Shown here: positions 1 through 8,861 of the stretch, piece by piece
Position numbering within the stretch: position 1 is the first letter of the stretch
Layout of the letters: each line of letters opens with the position of its first letter
Origin: JBBQVS01 sp963792705
GTDB taxonomy: Bacteria; Chloroflexota; Ktedonobacteria; Ktedonobacterales; Ktedonobacteraceae
Length of the DNA stretch: 64,000 nucleotides
NCBI GenBank assembly: GCA_963792705.1
Contig: CAWBXD010000012.1
Span: 744,001-808,000, forward strand
Reading direction: 5' to 3'
Program-made: the position numbers and the translations under genes
The notes under the pieces: model-generated
The model's database searches: none
The model's input: only the letters and a program-made list of their open reading frames with translations
Told to the model about the DNA's origin: nothing

Positions 1-2
1 TG

Positions 3-911
3 CTAGCACTCACATCGTTAGGCTCTTCTCTGCTTGGCCCAATTACCTCTCTTATTGGTAGCGGTAGACAGCTTCAGTTGGTGCAGTCACATATGGAACG
101 TCTTGCGGATGTGCTTGATGCTGAGCCTGAGCAAGATGTACAAGAAGTATCACAACCACCGCAGCTTACAGGGCGGATACAACTAGAAAATGTGTCCTTT
201 CAGTATGATCCACAATCACCTCCTGTCTTACGCGACATCAGTGTGAGTATAGAGCCAGGACAGAAGGTGGCGATTGTAGGTCGAACGGGTTCAGGCAAAA
301 GTACGCTAGGTAGCTTGTTGCTTGGTATGTATACGCCAACAAAAGGGCATGTATTTTACGACGGTATTGCGCTGCATACAGTAAACTATCAGGCGGTTCG
401 CGCACAGTTTGGTGTGGTCATGCAAGAGGCCAGTATTTTTAGTGGCTCGATTCGTGAAAATATTACCCTGAACGAGCCTGGTATGAATATGGAACAGGTG
501 ATTCGGGCGGCCCAGATTGCCGCTATTCACGAAGACATTATGAAAATGCCAATGGAGTATGAGACGATGGTTTCGGAAGGCGGCAACGCTCTTTCAGGTG
601 GACAACGGCAACGGCTTGCGCTCGCACGTGCCATTGTCAACACTCCCGCCGTCCTATTGCTTGACGAGGCGACAAGTAGCTTAGATGTCGTAACAGAGCA
701 GGCAGTAGAACACAACATCAATCAATTAGCATGCACTCAGATTATTATCGCGCATCGCCTGAGCACCATTCGCAATGCAGATGTAATCCTGGTCATTCAT
801 GAGGGACAGATTGTAGAAAGTGGAGACCATGAGGGATTGCTAAAACACAATGGTTTTTACGCGAAGCTCATTCAAAGCCAGTTAGCTAATGGTGAGCTAG
901 TAAGTAGGTAG
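3..911 (+). CDS. ABC exporter, C-terminal part with ATPase domain (5' end outside window)
   Basis: The reading frame is open from the left edge, so this is the 3' part of a longer gene. The first ~35 residues look like the end of an exporter membrane domain, and the rest is a complete nucleotide-binding domain. Visible motifs are Walker A GRTGSGKST, a Q-loop (VMQE), signature LSGGQRQRLALARA, Walker B VLLLDEATSSLD and the H-loop AHRLSTI. The order membrane domain then ATPase on one chain fits a type I exporter such as a peptide or lantibiotic transporter, or an MsbA/multidrug half-transporter. The substrate cannot be told because the N-terminal part is missing. Confidence 0.9.
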   Translation, partial: LALTSLGSSLLGPITSLIGSGRQLQLVQSHMERLADVLDAEPEQDVQEVSQPPQLTGRIQLENVSFQYDPQSPPVLRDISVSIEPGQKVAIVGRTGSGKSTLGSLLLGMYTPTKGHVFYDGIALHTVNYQAVRAQFGVVMQEASIFSGSIRENITLNEPGMNMEQVIRAAQIAAIHEDIMKMPMEYETMVSEGGNALSGGQRQRLALARAIVNTPAVLLLDEATSSLDVVTEQAVEHNINQLACTQIIIAHRLSTIRNADVILVIHEGQIVESGDHEGLLKHNGFYAKLIQSQLANGELVSR

Positions 912-987
912 GATGACTACATTATCTAAGCACCAATAAAAATATTCAAATAATTTCTTCTGAATTTTAGGGATAAGGAGTATAATA

Positions 988-1644
988 ATGTATTCACGTG
1001 TTCTTCGTTATTGTGTTTTTGTATGTTTAAGTCTTGGAGTTATAAGTTTTTTTACGGCTTGCACAAGCACTACTACAGATAGCCAACAGACTTCTTCTGG
1101 CAATACTGTAGTGTTCTCACAAGAGGCAACTCCTACAGTTTCTTCAACGGCTACATCTCCAAGACAAACACATACATCTGCTCAAACAGGATCAATACCT
1201 GCTGGAACAACACCTATAGTACCATCCCCTATAGTGTCAACACCAACACCACTACAACCAACACCGCATGCCACGGTAGCAGTAGTAAGCGTTCCAACGC
1301 CTACACCAACTCCAGCGTCTACTTCAACGGGTCCACTTACACTTGTTCTTGCTTGTAGCGGTCCAAATGCACAGGATGGCGTGAGTGCCACTAATACACA
1401 TGCAAGGGTATGCGTATACACTTCTGCTGGTGCCAGCCTCACGATTACAGCAAGTTTTTGCAATGGTAAGCCAGATACTAACAGTGCTTTGCAAGGAATA
1501 TTTGCAGCCAATGGTAAAGGATTTTATGAATGGGATTGGACTCCACAGCCTAGTTGCCGACCAATCTCATCAGTAAGTGTCAGTGTCAGTGCTAAATTAA
1601 GTGGACAGAGTGCTTCAGTATCTCAAGCATCTTCGGTAGCATAA
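988..1644 (+). CDS. Secreted lipoprotein with Pro/Thr-rich linker, unknown function
   Basis: A strong ribosome binding site (AAGGAG) lies about 9 bases before the ATG. The N-terminus is a lipoprotein signal with lipobox FTAC, so Cys25 would carry the lipid. Residues ~26-112 are low-complexity Ser/Thr/Pro, typical of a surface linker. The last ~100 residues form a small domain with four cysteines that could make disulfides. I do not recognise that domain. The gene stands alone between the exporter fragment and a long palindrome; it may be cotranscribed with the exporter (76 bases away), but nothing proves this. Confidence 0.8.
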   Translation: MYSRVLRYCVFVCLSLGVISFFTACTSTTTDSQQTSSGNTVVFSQEATPTVSSTATSPRQTHTSAQTGSIPAGTTPIVPSPIVSTPTPLQPTPHATVAVVSVPTPTPTPASTSTGPLTLVLACSGPNAQDGVSATNTHARVCVYTSAGASLTITASFCNGKPDTNSALQGIFAANGKGFYEWDWTPQPSCRPISSVSVSVSAKLSGQSASVSQASSVA

Positions 1645-1710
1645 CGTGGGCTGAGTTTTTCGGAACTTATCAATCAAGCTTGTATATTGAGTAGATATGT
1701 TCCAAGCACT

Positions 1711-1768
1711 AAATAGTGAAGTGGCATCAAAATAGGCAAATGCCTATTTTGATGCCACTTCACTATTT
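1711..1768. terminator. 28-bp perfect stem with 2-base loop, terminator-like
   Basis: Left arm 1711-1738 and right arm 1741-1768 are exact reverse complements. The stem contains a TTTT run, but no T-run follows it. It sits 66 bases past the lipoprotein stop codon and most likely ends that transcript. Confidence 0.6.
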
Positions 1769-1886
1769 AAAGTAACGGATACTGTCTGTTACCTATGCTG
1801 AAAGCATTGCTACCATCTTCCATTAGTAACTAAAAAAGCATATGCTGATAGGACTAGCAGAAGCGAATCGAGAGGAGCAAAGCATT

Positions 1887-2855
1887 ATGAAGCTATTACT
1901 TATTGGTGGCACAGGTTTTCTGGGAAGCCATCTGGTTGAAGCAGCCCTGCAAAATGGGCATGAACTCACACTTTTTAATCGTGGACAAAGCAATTCTACC
2001 CGTTTCCCTAACGTCGAGCAACTACACGGCAACCGAGATGGGGGATTGTCAGTATTACAAGGGCGTCACTGGGATGCGGTGATAGATACCTGTGGCTATG
2101 TGCCACGCGTGGTGAGTGCATCAGCGCAAGCGGTAGCCGATATGACCAAGCATTATACCTTTATTTCGAGTATCTCCGTCTACGCGGACTTTAGCAAGGT
2201 CGGCATGGACGAACATGCGCCTGTAGCAACGATTGCGGACGAGCATATTGAAGAAGTGACGAACGAAACTTATGGCGCATTGAAAGCTTTGAGTGAGCAA
2301 GCTGTAGAAATCGCTATGCCGGGACGTACTCTTATCATCCGTCCCGGTCTCATCGTCGGCCCCGACGATCCCACTGACCGCTTCACCTACTGGCCTTACC
2401 GTGTCGCGCAGGGCGGCAACATGTTAACACCTGGAGACCCCAAGCAACAAACACAGTTCGTCGATGCTCGCGACCTTGCCACCTGGACAATACACATGGT
2501 TGAGGAGCGTAAAACGGGTGTATACAATGCAACTGGCCCAGACTATGGGCTTACAATGGGACATTTCCTTGATGAATGCAAAACGGTTACAGGCAGCGAT
2601 ATAAGGTTTACATGGGTAAGTGATGCGTTCCTCACACAACACGATATTGACTTGCCAAATTATGCACCGCTAGAAGAGTACGCCGGTTTTCACATGATCA
2701 ACTGTAGCAAAGCTATTCACGAGGGTTTAACCTTTCGTCCAGTCGCCGACACGATACGCGATACGCTAGCGTGGAAAGGTAATCATGCGGAATTGAAAGT
2801 GGGATTGAAGCCAGAGCAGGAGCGAGAATTGTTGCAAGAATGGTCTAAGTCTTGA
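1887..2855 (+). CDS. NAD-dependent epimerase/dehydratase-like SDR protein
   Basis: An extended short-chain dehydrogenase/reductase of 322 residues. The Rossmann motif GGTGFLG is at residues 7-13, and the active-site pair Tyr129-x3-Lys133 (YGALK) is present with Ser94-Ser95 upstream. I chose the ATG at 1887 because GAGAGGAG precedes it at good distance; an upstream in-frame ATG at 1842 has no such site and would add residues before the Rossmann strand. It acts in the cytoplasm on a nucleotide-sugar or related substrate that cannot be named from sequence. It is monocistronic, with long palindromes on both sides. Confidence 0.85.
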   Translation: MKLLLIGGTGFLGSHLVEAALQNGHELTLFNRGQSNSTRFPNVEQLHGNRDGGLSVLQGRHWDAVIDTCGYVPRVVSASAQAVADMTKHYTFISSISVYADFSKVGMDEHAPVATIADEHIEEVTNETYGALKALSEQAVEIAMPGRTLIIRPGLIVGPDDPTDRFTYWPYRVAQGGNMLTPGDPKQQTQFVDARDLATWTIHMVEERKTGVYNATGPDYGLTMGHFLDECKTVTGSDIRFTWVSDAFLTQHDIDLPNYAPLEEYAGFHMINCSKAIHEGLTFRPVADTIRDTLAWKGNHAELKVGLKPEQERELLQEWSKS

Positions 2856-2870
2856 ACCACTAAATGTATA

Positions 2871-2918
2871 GGCAATGAAGAGAGCATCTGGACGTATCCA
2901 GATGCTCTCTTCATTGCC
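2871..2918. terminator. 22-bp perfect stem with 4-base loop, terminator-like
   Basis: Arms 2871-2892 and 2897-2918 are exact reverse complements and begin 15 bases after the SDR stop codon. It probably ends the SDR transcript before the tRNA gene. Confidence 0.6.
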
Positions 2919-2958
2919 TAAGAATTCTGCTTGACATTTGTGATACTATTACAGTGCT

Positions 2959-3031
2959 GGGATTGTAGCTCAGTGGATAGAGCAAGCGTTTCCTAAACGC
3001 TGTGCCGGAGGTTCAATTCCTCTCAGTCCCA
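2959..3031 (+). tRNA. tRNA-Arg (anticodon CCT)
   Basis: A full cloverleaf can be drawn: acceptor GGGATTG/CAGTCCC with one G-T pair, D arm GCTC/GAGC, anticodon stem AGCGT/ACGCT with loop TTCCTAA giving anticodon CCT (reads AGG), and T arm GGAGG/CCTCT with loop TTCAATT. The discriminator is A and CCA is not encoded. A TTGACA at 2931-2936 is too close for a normal 17-bp promoter; TGATACTAT at 2941-2949 could be an extended -10. Confidence 0.95.
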
Positions 3032-3148
3032 CTTTTCCCTACTTTCATCGCTGATATATCCTCATTTTTCGCATGTTCATGTTAAAAACATCTTTTCTCC
3101 AAAACCCAAACTTCATTCCATTCGTTTTATACGTATGAACCGTTTTAA

Positions 3149-3177
3149 TTGAGGGGAAACACGACAACTATTATACG
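3149..3177 (+). promoter_or_regulatory. Possible sigma-70-type promoter of the 35-residue membrane protein gene
   Basis: TTGAGG (3149-3154), 17-bp spacer, TATACG (3172-3177), followed by a start codon at 3200. The -10 match is only moderate, so this is a suggestion. Confidence 0.35.
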
Positions 3178-3199
3178 TTTTTGAAAGAGGATATACCTA

Positions 3200-3307
3200 A
3201 TGAGTCTTGAAGTTGCAAACAATGTTTTAAATTTAAGTATTCAAATTCCCTATCTTATCGTCATTATCATCATTATCATCATCATTTTTTTGCTCAGACG
3301 AAAATAG
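3200..3307 (+). CDS. Tiny single-helix membrane protein (35 residues)
   Basis: An ATG ORF of 35 codons preceded by GAGG. The product has an N-terminal polar part (residues 1-17), a helix of almost pure isoleucine (residues 18-32, with eight Ile in a row after Val21), and an Arg-Arg-Lys C-terminus, which predicts the tail inside the cell. It has its own promoter-like sequence and is followed 22 bases later by a classic hairpin plus T-run, so the unit looks like a self-contained small gene. I know no family for it. It could be a small modulator of a membrane protein or a toxin-like peptide; neither is shown. Confidence 0.5.
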   Translation: MSLEVANNVLNLSIQIPYLIVIIIIIIIIFLLRRK

Positions 3308-3329
3308 GGCTATCTGCGTAAATACGCGC

Positions 3330-3394
3330 AAAGAGGATATGCATCCAGGCATGTAAGCGCATGTTACATACCCGGCTTCATATCCTCTTTTTTT
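3330..3394 (+). terminator. Rho-independent terminator after the tiny membrane protein gene
   Basis: Stem AAAGAGGATATG (3330-3341) pairs with CATATCCTCTTT (3379-3390), followed by a T-run. It sits between the tiny gene and the convergent amidase gene and may serve both directions. Confidence 0.7.
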
Positions 3395-3411
3395 AGTCTT
3401 TGCTCTACTTG

Positions 3412-5295
3412 TTATGCTTGCACAATGGTGACTTCGGTGGCGGGTACCCATGCCTGCCGATGATTGTAGTTGATCTCATACCACTGATTGGTTGTCTGGT
3501 ATTCCGTCACACTGAAGACGGAGACAAACACTGAGTTTGAGATTGCATCCCCAACATGGTATTTCTCGTCTGTGACTGGTCTTCCATATATTTCAGCATT
3601 GCCATTATTGGTACTACTGTTTGTGAGAGCTACAAGTGTTCCTTGCCCTTTGACTGCTGTGTCAGGCGGCACTGCAAGCCATGCCAACTGTGCATCAGCA
3701 AAATTACTGGATGTTGCATCAGTATGATGGTCTTCTTCACCATACCAGATTTCGTACAGCGTATCGCCTGAACCAGCCGGATCGACAACCTTGGTCAGGT
3801 AGTAGTAACTCATGATAGGTCCCAGGTTATTGGTAACATCGGTGACATCTGAACCCCCTCCTGCCGATGGAATTAAGCCAGAAGCTGTACTTGGTCCATT
3901 ATACAGGTAAGAGAAGTTGAAATTTGCTGGCGTCTCTGTCCCATTTGGATTATAGGGATGTTTATCTGTAGGTGGTTGGAGCGTAATAGTATGCGCGGTC
4001 TTACCCCCCGCTGGATAGGGAATTCCTTGCTTATGAATGAGGTCAAAGTAGTAATCCCACAGCCAGTATGCCCCTGGATCAACATGGTTAGGTGAGAGCG
4101 CGAGTGTTGGTGATGGCACATTTTCGTGTCCAATAACAAACGAGCGGTCAAGCGGAATATTAAACTTCTGTAGGAGGTACGCCGTAAGTTTCGCCGAGGC
4201 TAAATATTGAGTGGCATTATACCAGAGGAAACCTGTCGCGGCAAAACCTGCGTGCTCGATGCCAATGGAACGCTGGTTATACCAGTAGTTTCCGGCATGA
4301 TATGCGATATCTTTGTCGTGGAGCAACTGATAGACGGTGCCATCGGTGCCCACGATATAGTGGATACTAACACTACTTTTGGGATTTTGAAAGACATTAA
4401 AGGCGTTTTGAACGGTGCCTTCAATGTCGTGAATGGCGACAAATGATACTGGAAAGTCGATGGGACGGTTAGCACTTTCATAGGTACAGGGTGCGTTATT
4501 TGGCACAACATTACAATCGTAGGTTTTGGGATCGAGGATACAGTCAATTGCCCCTGTATAATCATTCTTGCCATCATTGACACAACCAGTTGGAAGGCTG
4601 GTTGTCCCCTTGATACTCATGGCAGTCGTGGTATCCGCTGTTACCACCTGCGGAACTAACGTCACCAATTCTCCTGTGTCGGTAGGCGCGCTAAAACCAC
4701 TTTTCAAGAGGGCGTAGACCGCATCGGCATACATCAAAGCAGTTGAGCGCGTCGTGGCATTGCTATACATCGCGACGACCCCGTACCAACTGCCAAGCAT
4801 AGTTGGAAGCGTATGCGTCTTCGAGAGCGTCAATGCATCATCCCGTAAAATAATTGCGCCACCGCGAATACTCGTGGCAAGGTCCGTCTTGAGCGATTGT
4901 GTACTAACACCTAGCTCTTTCGCAGCCTGATCGAGCGTGTCTGCATGATTCACATATGCTGAAACAACATGATGACGTGCAAGTGTAGGATTATCGGCGT
5001 AGCCCGTTGGTGCGACATACTCTCCTGATGTCAGATGCATACAGCCATAACCACCATCAAGACTCGGTGTTCCACGATGATCGCTCAGGCGTCCCTCCAT
5101 ATAACAAAGTGCCTTCAGCAATGCAACAGGAACTCCTGTCTCTTTTGCAGCTTGGTCGAATGCTGGATTGGCAGAATTTCCAACTGCAGTATGTGCATAG
5201 GTTGGAGCGAGACTTCCCCAAAGACTCATCAGCAAGGCTGTTAGGACTACCGCAAGAGGAATTGTAAAACGTACAGAGCGTGCGTTTCGATGCAT
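3412..5295 (-). CDS. Secreted N-acetylmuramoyl-L-alanine amidase with lysozyme-like N-domain and SH3-like tail
   Basis: A 627-residue exported cell-wall hydrolase. A signal peptide covers residues ~1-35. Residues ~44-200 look like a lysozyme/transglycosylase-type domain (LCYMEGR around 63-69). Residues ~280-420 are an Amidase_2/PGRP domain: His289 (VAIHD) and His404 with Asp406 (NHVDPG) fit the zinc site, and Glu347 (SIGIEH) the catalytic region. The last ~80 residues resemble an SH3-type wall-binding domain ending in RQAWVPATEV. AGGGAG lies before the ATG. Its likely role is peptidoglycan turnover or attack on other cells. It is monocistronic. Confidence 0.85.
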   Translation of the reverse strand: MHRNARSVRFTIPLAVVLTALLMSLWGSLAPTYAHTAVGNSANPAFDQAAKETGVPVALLKALCYMEGRLSDHRGTPSLDGGYGCMHLTSGEYVAPTGYADNPTLARHHVVSAYVNHADTLDQAAKELGVSTQSLKTDLATSIRGGAIILRDDALTLSKTHTLPTMLGSWYGVVAMYSNATTRSTALMYADAVYALLKSGFSAPTDTGELVTLVPQVVTADTTTAMSIKGTTSLPTGCVNDGKNDYTGAIDCILDPKTYDCNVVPNNAPCTYESANRPIDFPVSFVAIHDIEGTVQNAFNVFQNPKSSVSIHYIVGTDGTVYQLLHDKDIAYHAGNYWYNQRSIGIEHAGFAATGFLWYNATQYLASAKLTAYLLQKFNIPLDRSFVIGHENVPSPTLALSPNHVDPGAYWLWDYYFDLIHKQGIPYPAGGKTAHTITLQPPTDKHPYNPNGTETPANFNFSYLYNGPSTASGLIPSAGGGSDVTDVTNNLGPIMSYYYLTKVVDPAGSGDTLYEIWYGEEDHHTDATSSNFADAQLAWLAVPPDTAVKGQGTLVALTNSSTNNGNAEIYGRPVTDEKYHVGDAISNSVFVSVFSVTEYQTTNQWYEINYNHRQAWVPATEVTIVQA

Positions 5296-5386
5296 AGAAT
5301 ACTTCTCCCTTTAGTATCAACGCAGAAAATGAGCAGAGTCGCTATGTAGACGTTACAAGGGTATTATATTAGGGGAAGAATATTTA

Positions 5387-5443
5387 TAGTGGTCTCATTC
5401 ATGACATCCTGTTGGCAACAGAATGTCATGAATGAGACCACTA
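5387..5443. terminator. 21-bp perfect stem, terminator-like, downstream of the YggT-like gene
   Basis: Arms 5387-5407 and 5423-5443 are exact reverse complements around a 15-base loop. It follows the leftward gene that ends at 5456 by 12 bases. No long T-run is seen outside the stem. Confidence 0.55.
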
Positions 5444-5455
5444 CAATAAAAAAAC

Positions 5456-5914
5456 TTAGCTAGGCACTTCTTCGGGGCTGCTGATGAGGATACGCAAGAA
5501 ACGTCGCACGGCCCAGAAGAGTAGCCAGTAAATCGCCATAGCGATTAGGGTTGACCACTCGAAGCGTGCTGATGGTGTGTGAACAATAGAGTCGAACGGC
5601 ACAAGCACGATAGATGTTAGCGCATAAAGAAAACCTGCAAACAGGTTATTCGGGTCCGCACCAATCAGCTTGAGCAGGAACCGTATCGCCAGCAACACTT
5701 CTAGCACGGTCACAAACCACTGGATAAAGTCGTTGAGTTTGCCAATGGCATAGCGAACAGTACGGGCCTCTTCCTGACGCACAGCCGCCTCTTCCTCTGG
5801 TATCGCATCTGCCGCAGGCGGTGGCGGTGTTTGTGGTGTAGACTTCGGCTGGAGGTCTTCCATCTGCCGAGGCTGCACACTGGTGAGATCATCTGGTGAT
5901 GAACTATTAGGCAT
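5456..5914 (-). CDS. YggT-like small membrane protein with disordered N-terminus
   Basis: 152 residues. The first ~65 are Pro/Gln/Glu-rich and probably disordered. The rest holds two or three membrane segments (around WFVTVLEVLLAIRFLLKLIG and the stretch ending LLFWAVRRFL), in the layout of YggT-family proteins. I chose the ATG at 5914 because AAGGGA lies 8 bases before it; the upstream in-frame ATG at 5929 lacks a good site. The family is linked to membrane and cell-division functions in other bacteria. Assignment is by pattern only. Confidence 0.65.
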   Translation of the reverse strand: MPNSSSPDDLTSVQPRQMEDLQPKSTPQTPPPPAADAIPEEEAAVRQEEARTVRYAIGKLNDFIQWFVTVLEVLLAIRFLLKLIGADPNNLFAGFLYALTSIVLVPFDSIVHTPSARFEWSTLIAMAIYWLLFWAVRRFLRILISSPEEVPS

Positions 5915-6012
5915 CCTGCTTCCCTTCATTCAACTTGCTCTCAAAGGCATACGGGAGAGAGCCAGCAAATACAGATAATGACTGAATTATACCATGTACT
6001 TCCCATATTCTG

Positions 6013-7782
6013 CTACGTGTCAGTGCGTACCAATAGTTTCACACCCTCAGCCTCTCGCAACACGCGATATTGTCTGGTATTGACAAGCTGGTTCAACTCG
6101 TCTGATACAGTAACGCGGTCTTCTGGAAAGATACTTTGTACGTCCACGATGATATATTGTACCTTATTATTGATATTTTTGGATGTAGAAAAGGTGATCG
6201 CGGGAAACACCGTGATATACAAACGCTGGCTCAAGTGCGGATTCAGGTTTTCCCCTGCCGATACCGAGGCATTAGGAGGAATCAAGGCGAGCAGTTGATT
6301 GATGTGCTGTTCACGTACACCAGGGAAGTGATCGGCCCAAAAGATGTTAAGTTGTGGTGCTAAGATAATCAGGTTCAGTGCCAACAACGCCACAATCCAG
6401 CCACTTATCCACCATTGCATCCGCGTTAACGAGGACTGCTTTGCCAGAGGCATCATGTGCTCTTGCAGGTTTTGTCTCTGTACTCCATACACATGCTGCA
6501 ATACTGGCTGAACACGTTCGAGCGAGTGTGCAAATGCAGGTCGCGCGCGTAGGGGCTGCAATAGTACGAGCCACAAGTCGTTTGCCCTCTTGCGCGTCTC
6601 TTGTAGTAAGAAAACACGTTGTTGTGGGAAGGGCAGATCACGTGTGACCCACCGTGACAGGGCTGTTTCCTTACTCGTCGGCACATTTGCAGCGACGAGT
6701 ATATCTCCACTTTCACCACGCCACTCGCACCAGAGCAATAAGAAACGGCGTAAGCCATGAATTACCGCGAGCATGATGAAGGGAATGATTACCGCGTTAT
6801 AGTGGTATACGCCGCTATAGTAGAGTGGATAATCGCTAAAGAGATTGATGGCTAACGCAGGAAGTGCTGGCAGGAGCCATTCTGGTGCTAATACCGTGAA
6901 GAAGCCTGTACTGCGTAAGAGACCAGCAATATAGTAAAAGCGGTCAAGCGTTAAAAACGTCACAAAGAGGAGCCAGGGGTGCAATAAAATATTAATAATC
7001 GCGGCCCCCGGTGAACTTCCTAGCGACTCATAGCGATACCAATAGTTGCTATGCACCGCGCCAGGATAAAAATGTGGAATAACAACGAGAAAAGCAACCA
7101 TAGTCCACAACGTTCCACACACAATCAATAACGTTCCCAAGCGTGGCAATCGATACTTCCAAATGACCAAGACGCCAAGTAGGGCGACGGCGAGCGGTAC
7201 ATCCTCTTTACAGGATGCGGCAAGCACACATGCCAGCAGAAACCAACCATAACGTTTGTATTCAAGAGCGAGGACGGCATACAACAAAAATGGTGTGGCA
7301 AGACTGAGGGGATGAAAATCGAACAGATTGAGACTCAACAATGAGGGCATGAGATAATATGCCAGCACCAGCACTGGCGCGAGAAGCGGTAGTGCTGGAA
7401 TATATTTGCGTGTCAGAATATAGATAGGCCATGCGCCAGAGGCGATCATCAGAGTTTGGAAGACGACCAGTAAACGAGCGTCTGCGTGAAAGAGATAGAG
7501 CAGCGAGAGGGGCAAAATGATTGGCTCGACATGAATAGCGAGGCGCGTGGGTGGACCATAAAAATCGCTTCCCTGATTGGTGAACTGGAAGAAACGCCCA
7601 CGCAGTGTGTTCCACAATACCTGATCCATGTTACCCAGGTCAAACGCAGTCGCTTTAAACGTGTTGTAGCGTAGAACGGTCTCATAGCTCATCCATATAG
7701 TGTATGCTAGAATGAGTACACACGTTAGAATGAGCGCGACACGCTGTTGTGTTTCTTTTGTGCGGATATCGAATGTTTGCAT
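6013..7782 (-). CDS. DUF2079-type polytopic membrane protein (GT-C-like)
   Basis: 589 residues with about ten hydrophobic segments. The N-terminal region has the DUF2079 hallmark AFDLGNMDQVLWNTLRG after the first helix, followed by a periplasmic loop. The last ~100 residues after the final helix are hydrophilic and probably extracytoplasmic. DUF2079 proteins resemble membrane glycosyltransferases of the GT-C fold, but their substrates are unknown to me. It lies 10 bases downstream of the YdjM-like gene and is probably cotranscribed with it. Confidence 0.75.
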   Translation of the reverse strand: MQTFDIRTKETQQRVALILTCVLILAYTIWMSYETVLRYNTFKATAFDLGNMDQVLWNTLRGRFFQFTNQGSDFYGPPTRLAIHVEPIILPLSLLYLFHADARLLVVFQTLMIASGAWPIYILTRKYIPALPLLAPVLVLAYYLMPSLLSLNLFDFHPLSLATPFLLYAVLALEYKRYGWFLLACVLAASCKEDVPLAVALLGVLVIWKYRLPRLGTLLIVCGTLWTMVAFLVVIPHFYPGAVHSNYWYRYESLGSSPGAAIINILLHPWLLFVTFLTLDRFYYIAGLLRSTGFFTVLAPEWLLPALPALAINLFSDYPLYYSGVYHYNAVIIPFIMLAVIHGLRRFLLLWCEWRGESGDILVAANVPTSKETALSRWVTRDLPFPQQRVFLLQETRKRANDLWLVLLQPLRARPAFAHSLERVQPVLQHVYGVQRQNLQEHMMPLAKQSSLTRMQWWISGWIVALLALNLIILAPQLNIFWADHFPGVREQHINQLLALIPPNASVSAGENLNPHLSQRLYITVFPAITFSTSKNINNKVQYIIVDVQSIFPEDRVTVSDELNQLVNTRQYRVLREAEGVKLLVRTDT

Positions 7783-7792
7783 ATATTCTTAG

Positions 7793-8392
7793 TTATACCA
7801 CAATGATTGCTTGCACGATGCCGATGCCAACAAGTATCATAAACGACCACACAATCACAAATTCAGGCCATGTACCTGTCCGAAAGCGAAATTTCGAGTT
7901 GGGCGGAAAGCCAAACCTTTTTCTATTGGGCCAGAACAGAGGTACACCACCCAGTGTCAGTGCATCGGCAGCGATATGCATCACGCAGCCAAAAAGAACG
8001 CCATAAAAGACCAGGTGTGAGCCGCGTACAAACTGTGCTGGCAATACTAACTCATGTTGACTCAACACTAAAACGACTAATTGTTCCAGCCCAAGCGCGA
8101 GCAGTGAGCCTAATAGTAGCCCTAATAAACTATGAAAAAGAGTACGATGTCCCGCGATGTGTTGAATTTCTTTGCTGATCCAGCCGAGCCTGTGGCCCAG
8201 TGTACTCCGTGCATTGTCGATATCGGGTAACAACGAGCCAAAACCCACGGAGAAATAGTATACGGCCTTCTTGATGATGAGAGCGAGAGGTACCACCTTC
8301 GCGGCGGTCAACGGGTCCCCCGTCAAATGCACAAAACTATCAAGCACAATCCCTGCCGTCAAACCGACCAGGAGATGAGACCTACCTTCCAT
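7793..8392 (-). CDS. YdjM-family membrane-bound metal-dependent hydrolase-like protein
   Basis: 199 residues, four or five hydrophobic stretches, with the family pattern MEGRSHLLVGLTAG at the start, LLPDIDNARSTLGHR in the middle and AGHRTLFHSLLG following. The conserved His and Asp residues could bind metal. AGGAAGG lies about 11 bases before the ATG. YdjM-type proteins are thought to act in the membrane, but no substrate is established. It precedes the DUF2079 gene by 10 bases, which suggests one transcript. Confidence 0.75.
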   Translation of the reverse strand: MEGRSHLLVGLTAGIVLDSFVHLTGDPLTAAKVVPLALIIKKAVYYFSVGFGSLLPDIDNARSTLGHRLGWISKEIQHIAGHRTLFHSLLGLLLGSLLALGLEQLVVLVLSQHELVLPAQFVRGSHLVFYGVLFGCVMHIAADALTLGGVPLFWPNRKRFGFPPNSKFRFRTGTWPEFVIVWSFMILVGIGIVQAIIVV

Positions 8393-8478
8393 TACAACAA
8401 TAACCTTCCTACCTGTTTTATCTAGTTGGGTGTTATTGTAGAGAATGGTAGGACAAACGTCAATAGCAATCGACGTAC

Positions 8479-8799
8479 TTACTCTTCGTCCGGGAAATCA
8501 ATATAGATGGCGTCATTTTCGACTTTAACAGGATATGTATACAGGTCTTGCCGTGCAGGGCCACGCAGGACTTTGCCAGTGCGTATATCAAACTCCGCAA
8601 AGTGCCAGGGACATTCGAGCACAAATCCGTTTAGCTTGCCCTCGTTGAGCGGACCACTGATGTGTGTGCAATTGTCAGTAAAGGCATAAACGACGCCTTC
8701 ATACTTTGTGAGGCAGATGGGTTCTCCCTCAACCTCAACAGAGCTGAGTTCGCCCTCCTCCACCTCACTCGTCTCGGCAATCTTAATAAAGCCTGCCAT
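8479..8799 (-). CDS. Rieske-type [2Fe-2S] ferredoxin
   Basis: 106 residues, the usual size of a free Rieske ferredoxin of the ring-hydroxylating dioxygenase or nitrite-reductase small-subunit type. Cluster ligands are clear: Cys44-x-His46 (CTH) and Cys63-x2-His66 (CPWH). There is no signal peptide or membrane segment, so it is soluble and cytoplasmic. No oxygenase or reductase partner is adjacent; the neighbour is the YdjM-like gene downstream. It probably passes electrons to an enzyme encoded elsewhere. Confidence 0.9.
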   Translation of the reverse strand: MAGFIKIAETSEVEEGELSSVEVEGEPICLTKYEGVVYAFTDNCTHISGPLNEGKLNGFVLECPWHFAEFDIRTGKVLRGPARQDLYTYPVKVENDAIYIDFPDEE

Positions 8800-8861
8800 A
8801 AACTCCTCTTTTTAGTGATTGAAAACGATTGTAAGAGCCTGATGTGGCACATGAACGAATG

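Noticed and set aside
3873..4583. Several ORFs in other frames of the amidase gene
   Set aside because: They overlap a gene with clear domains and have no motifs, ribosome binding sites or plausible composition of their own.
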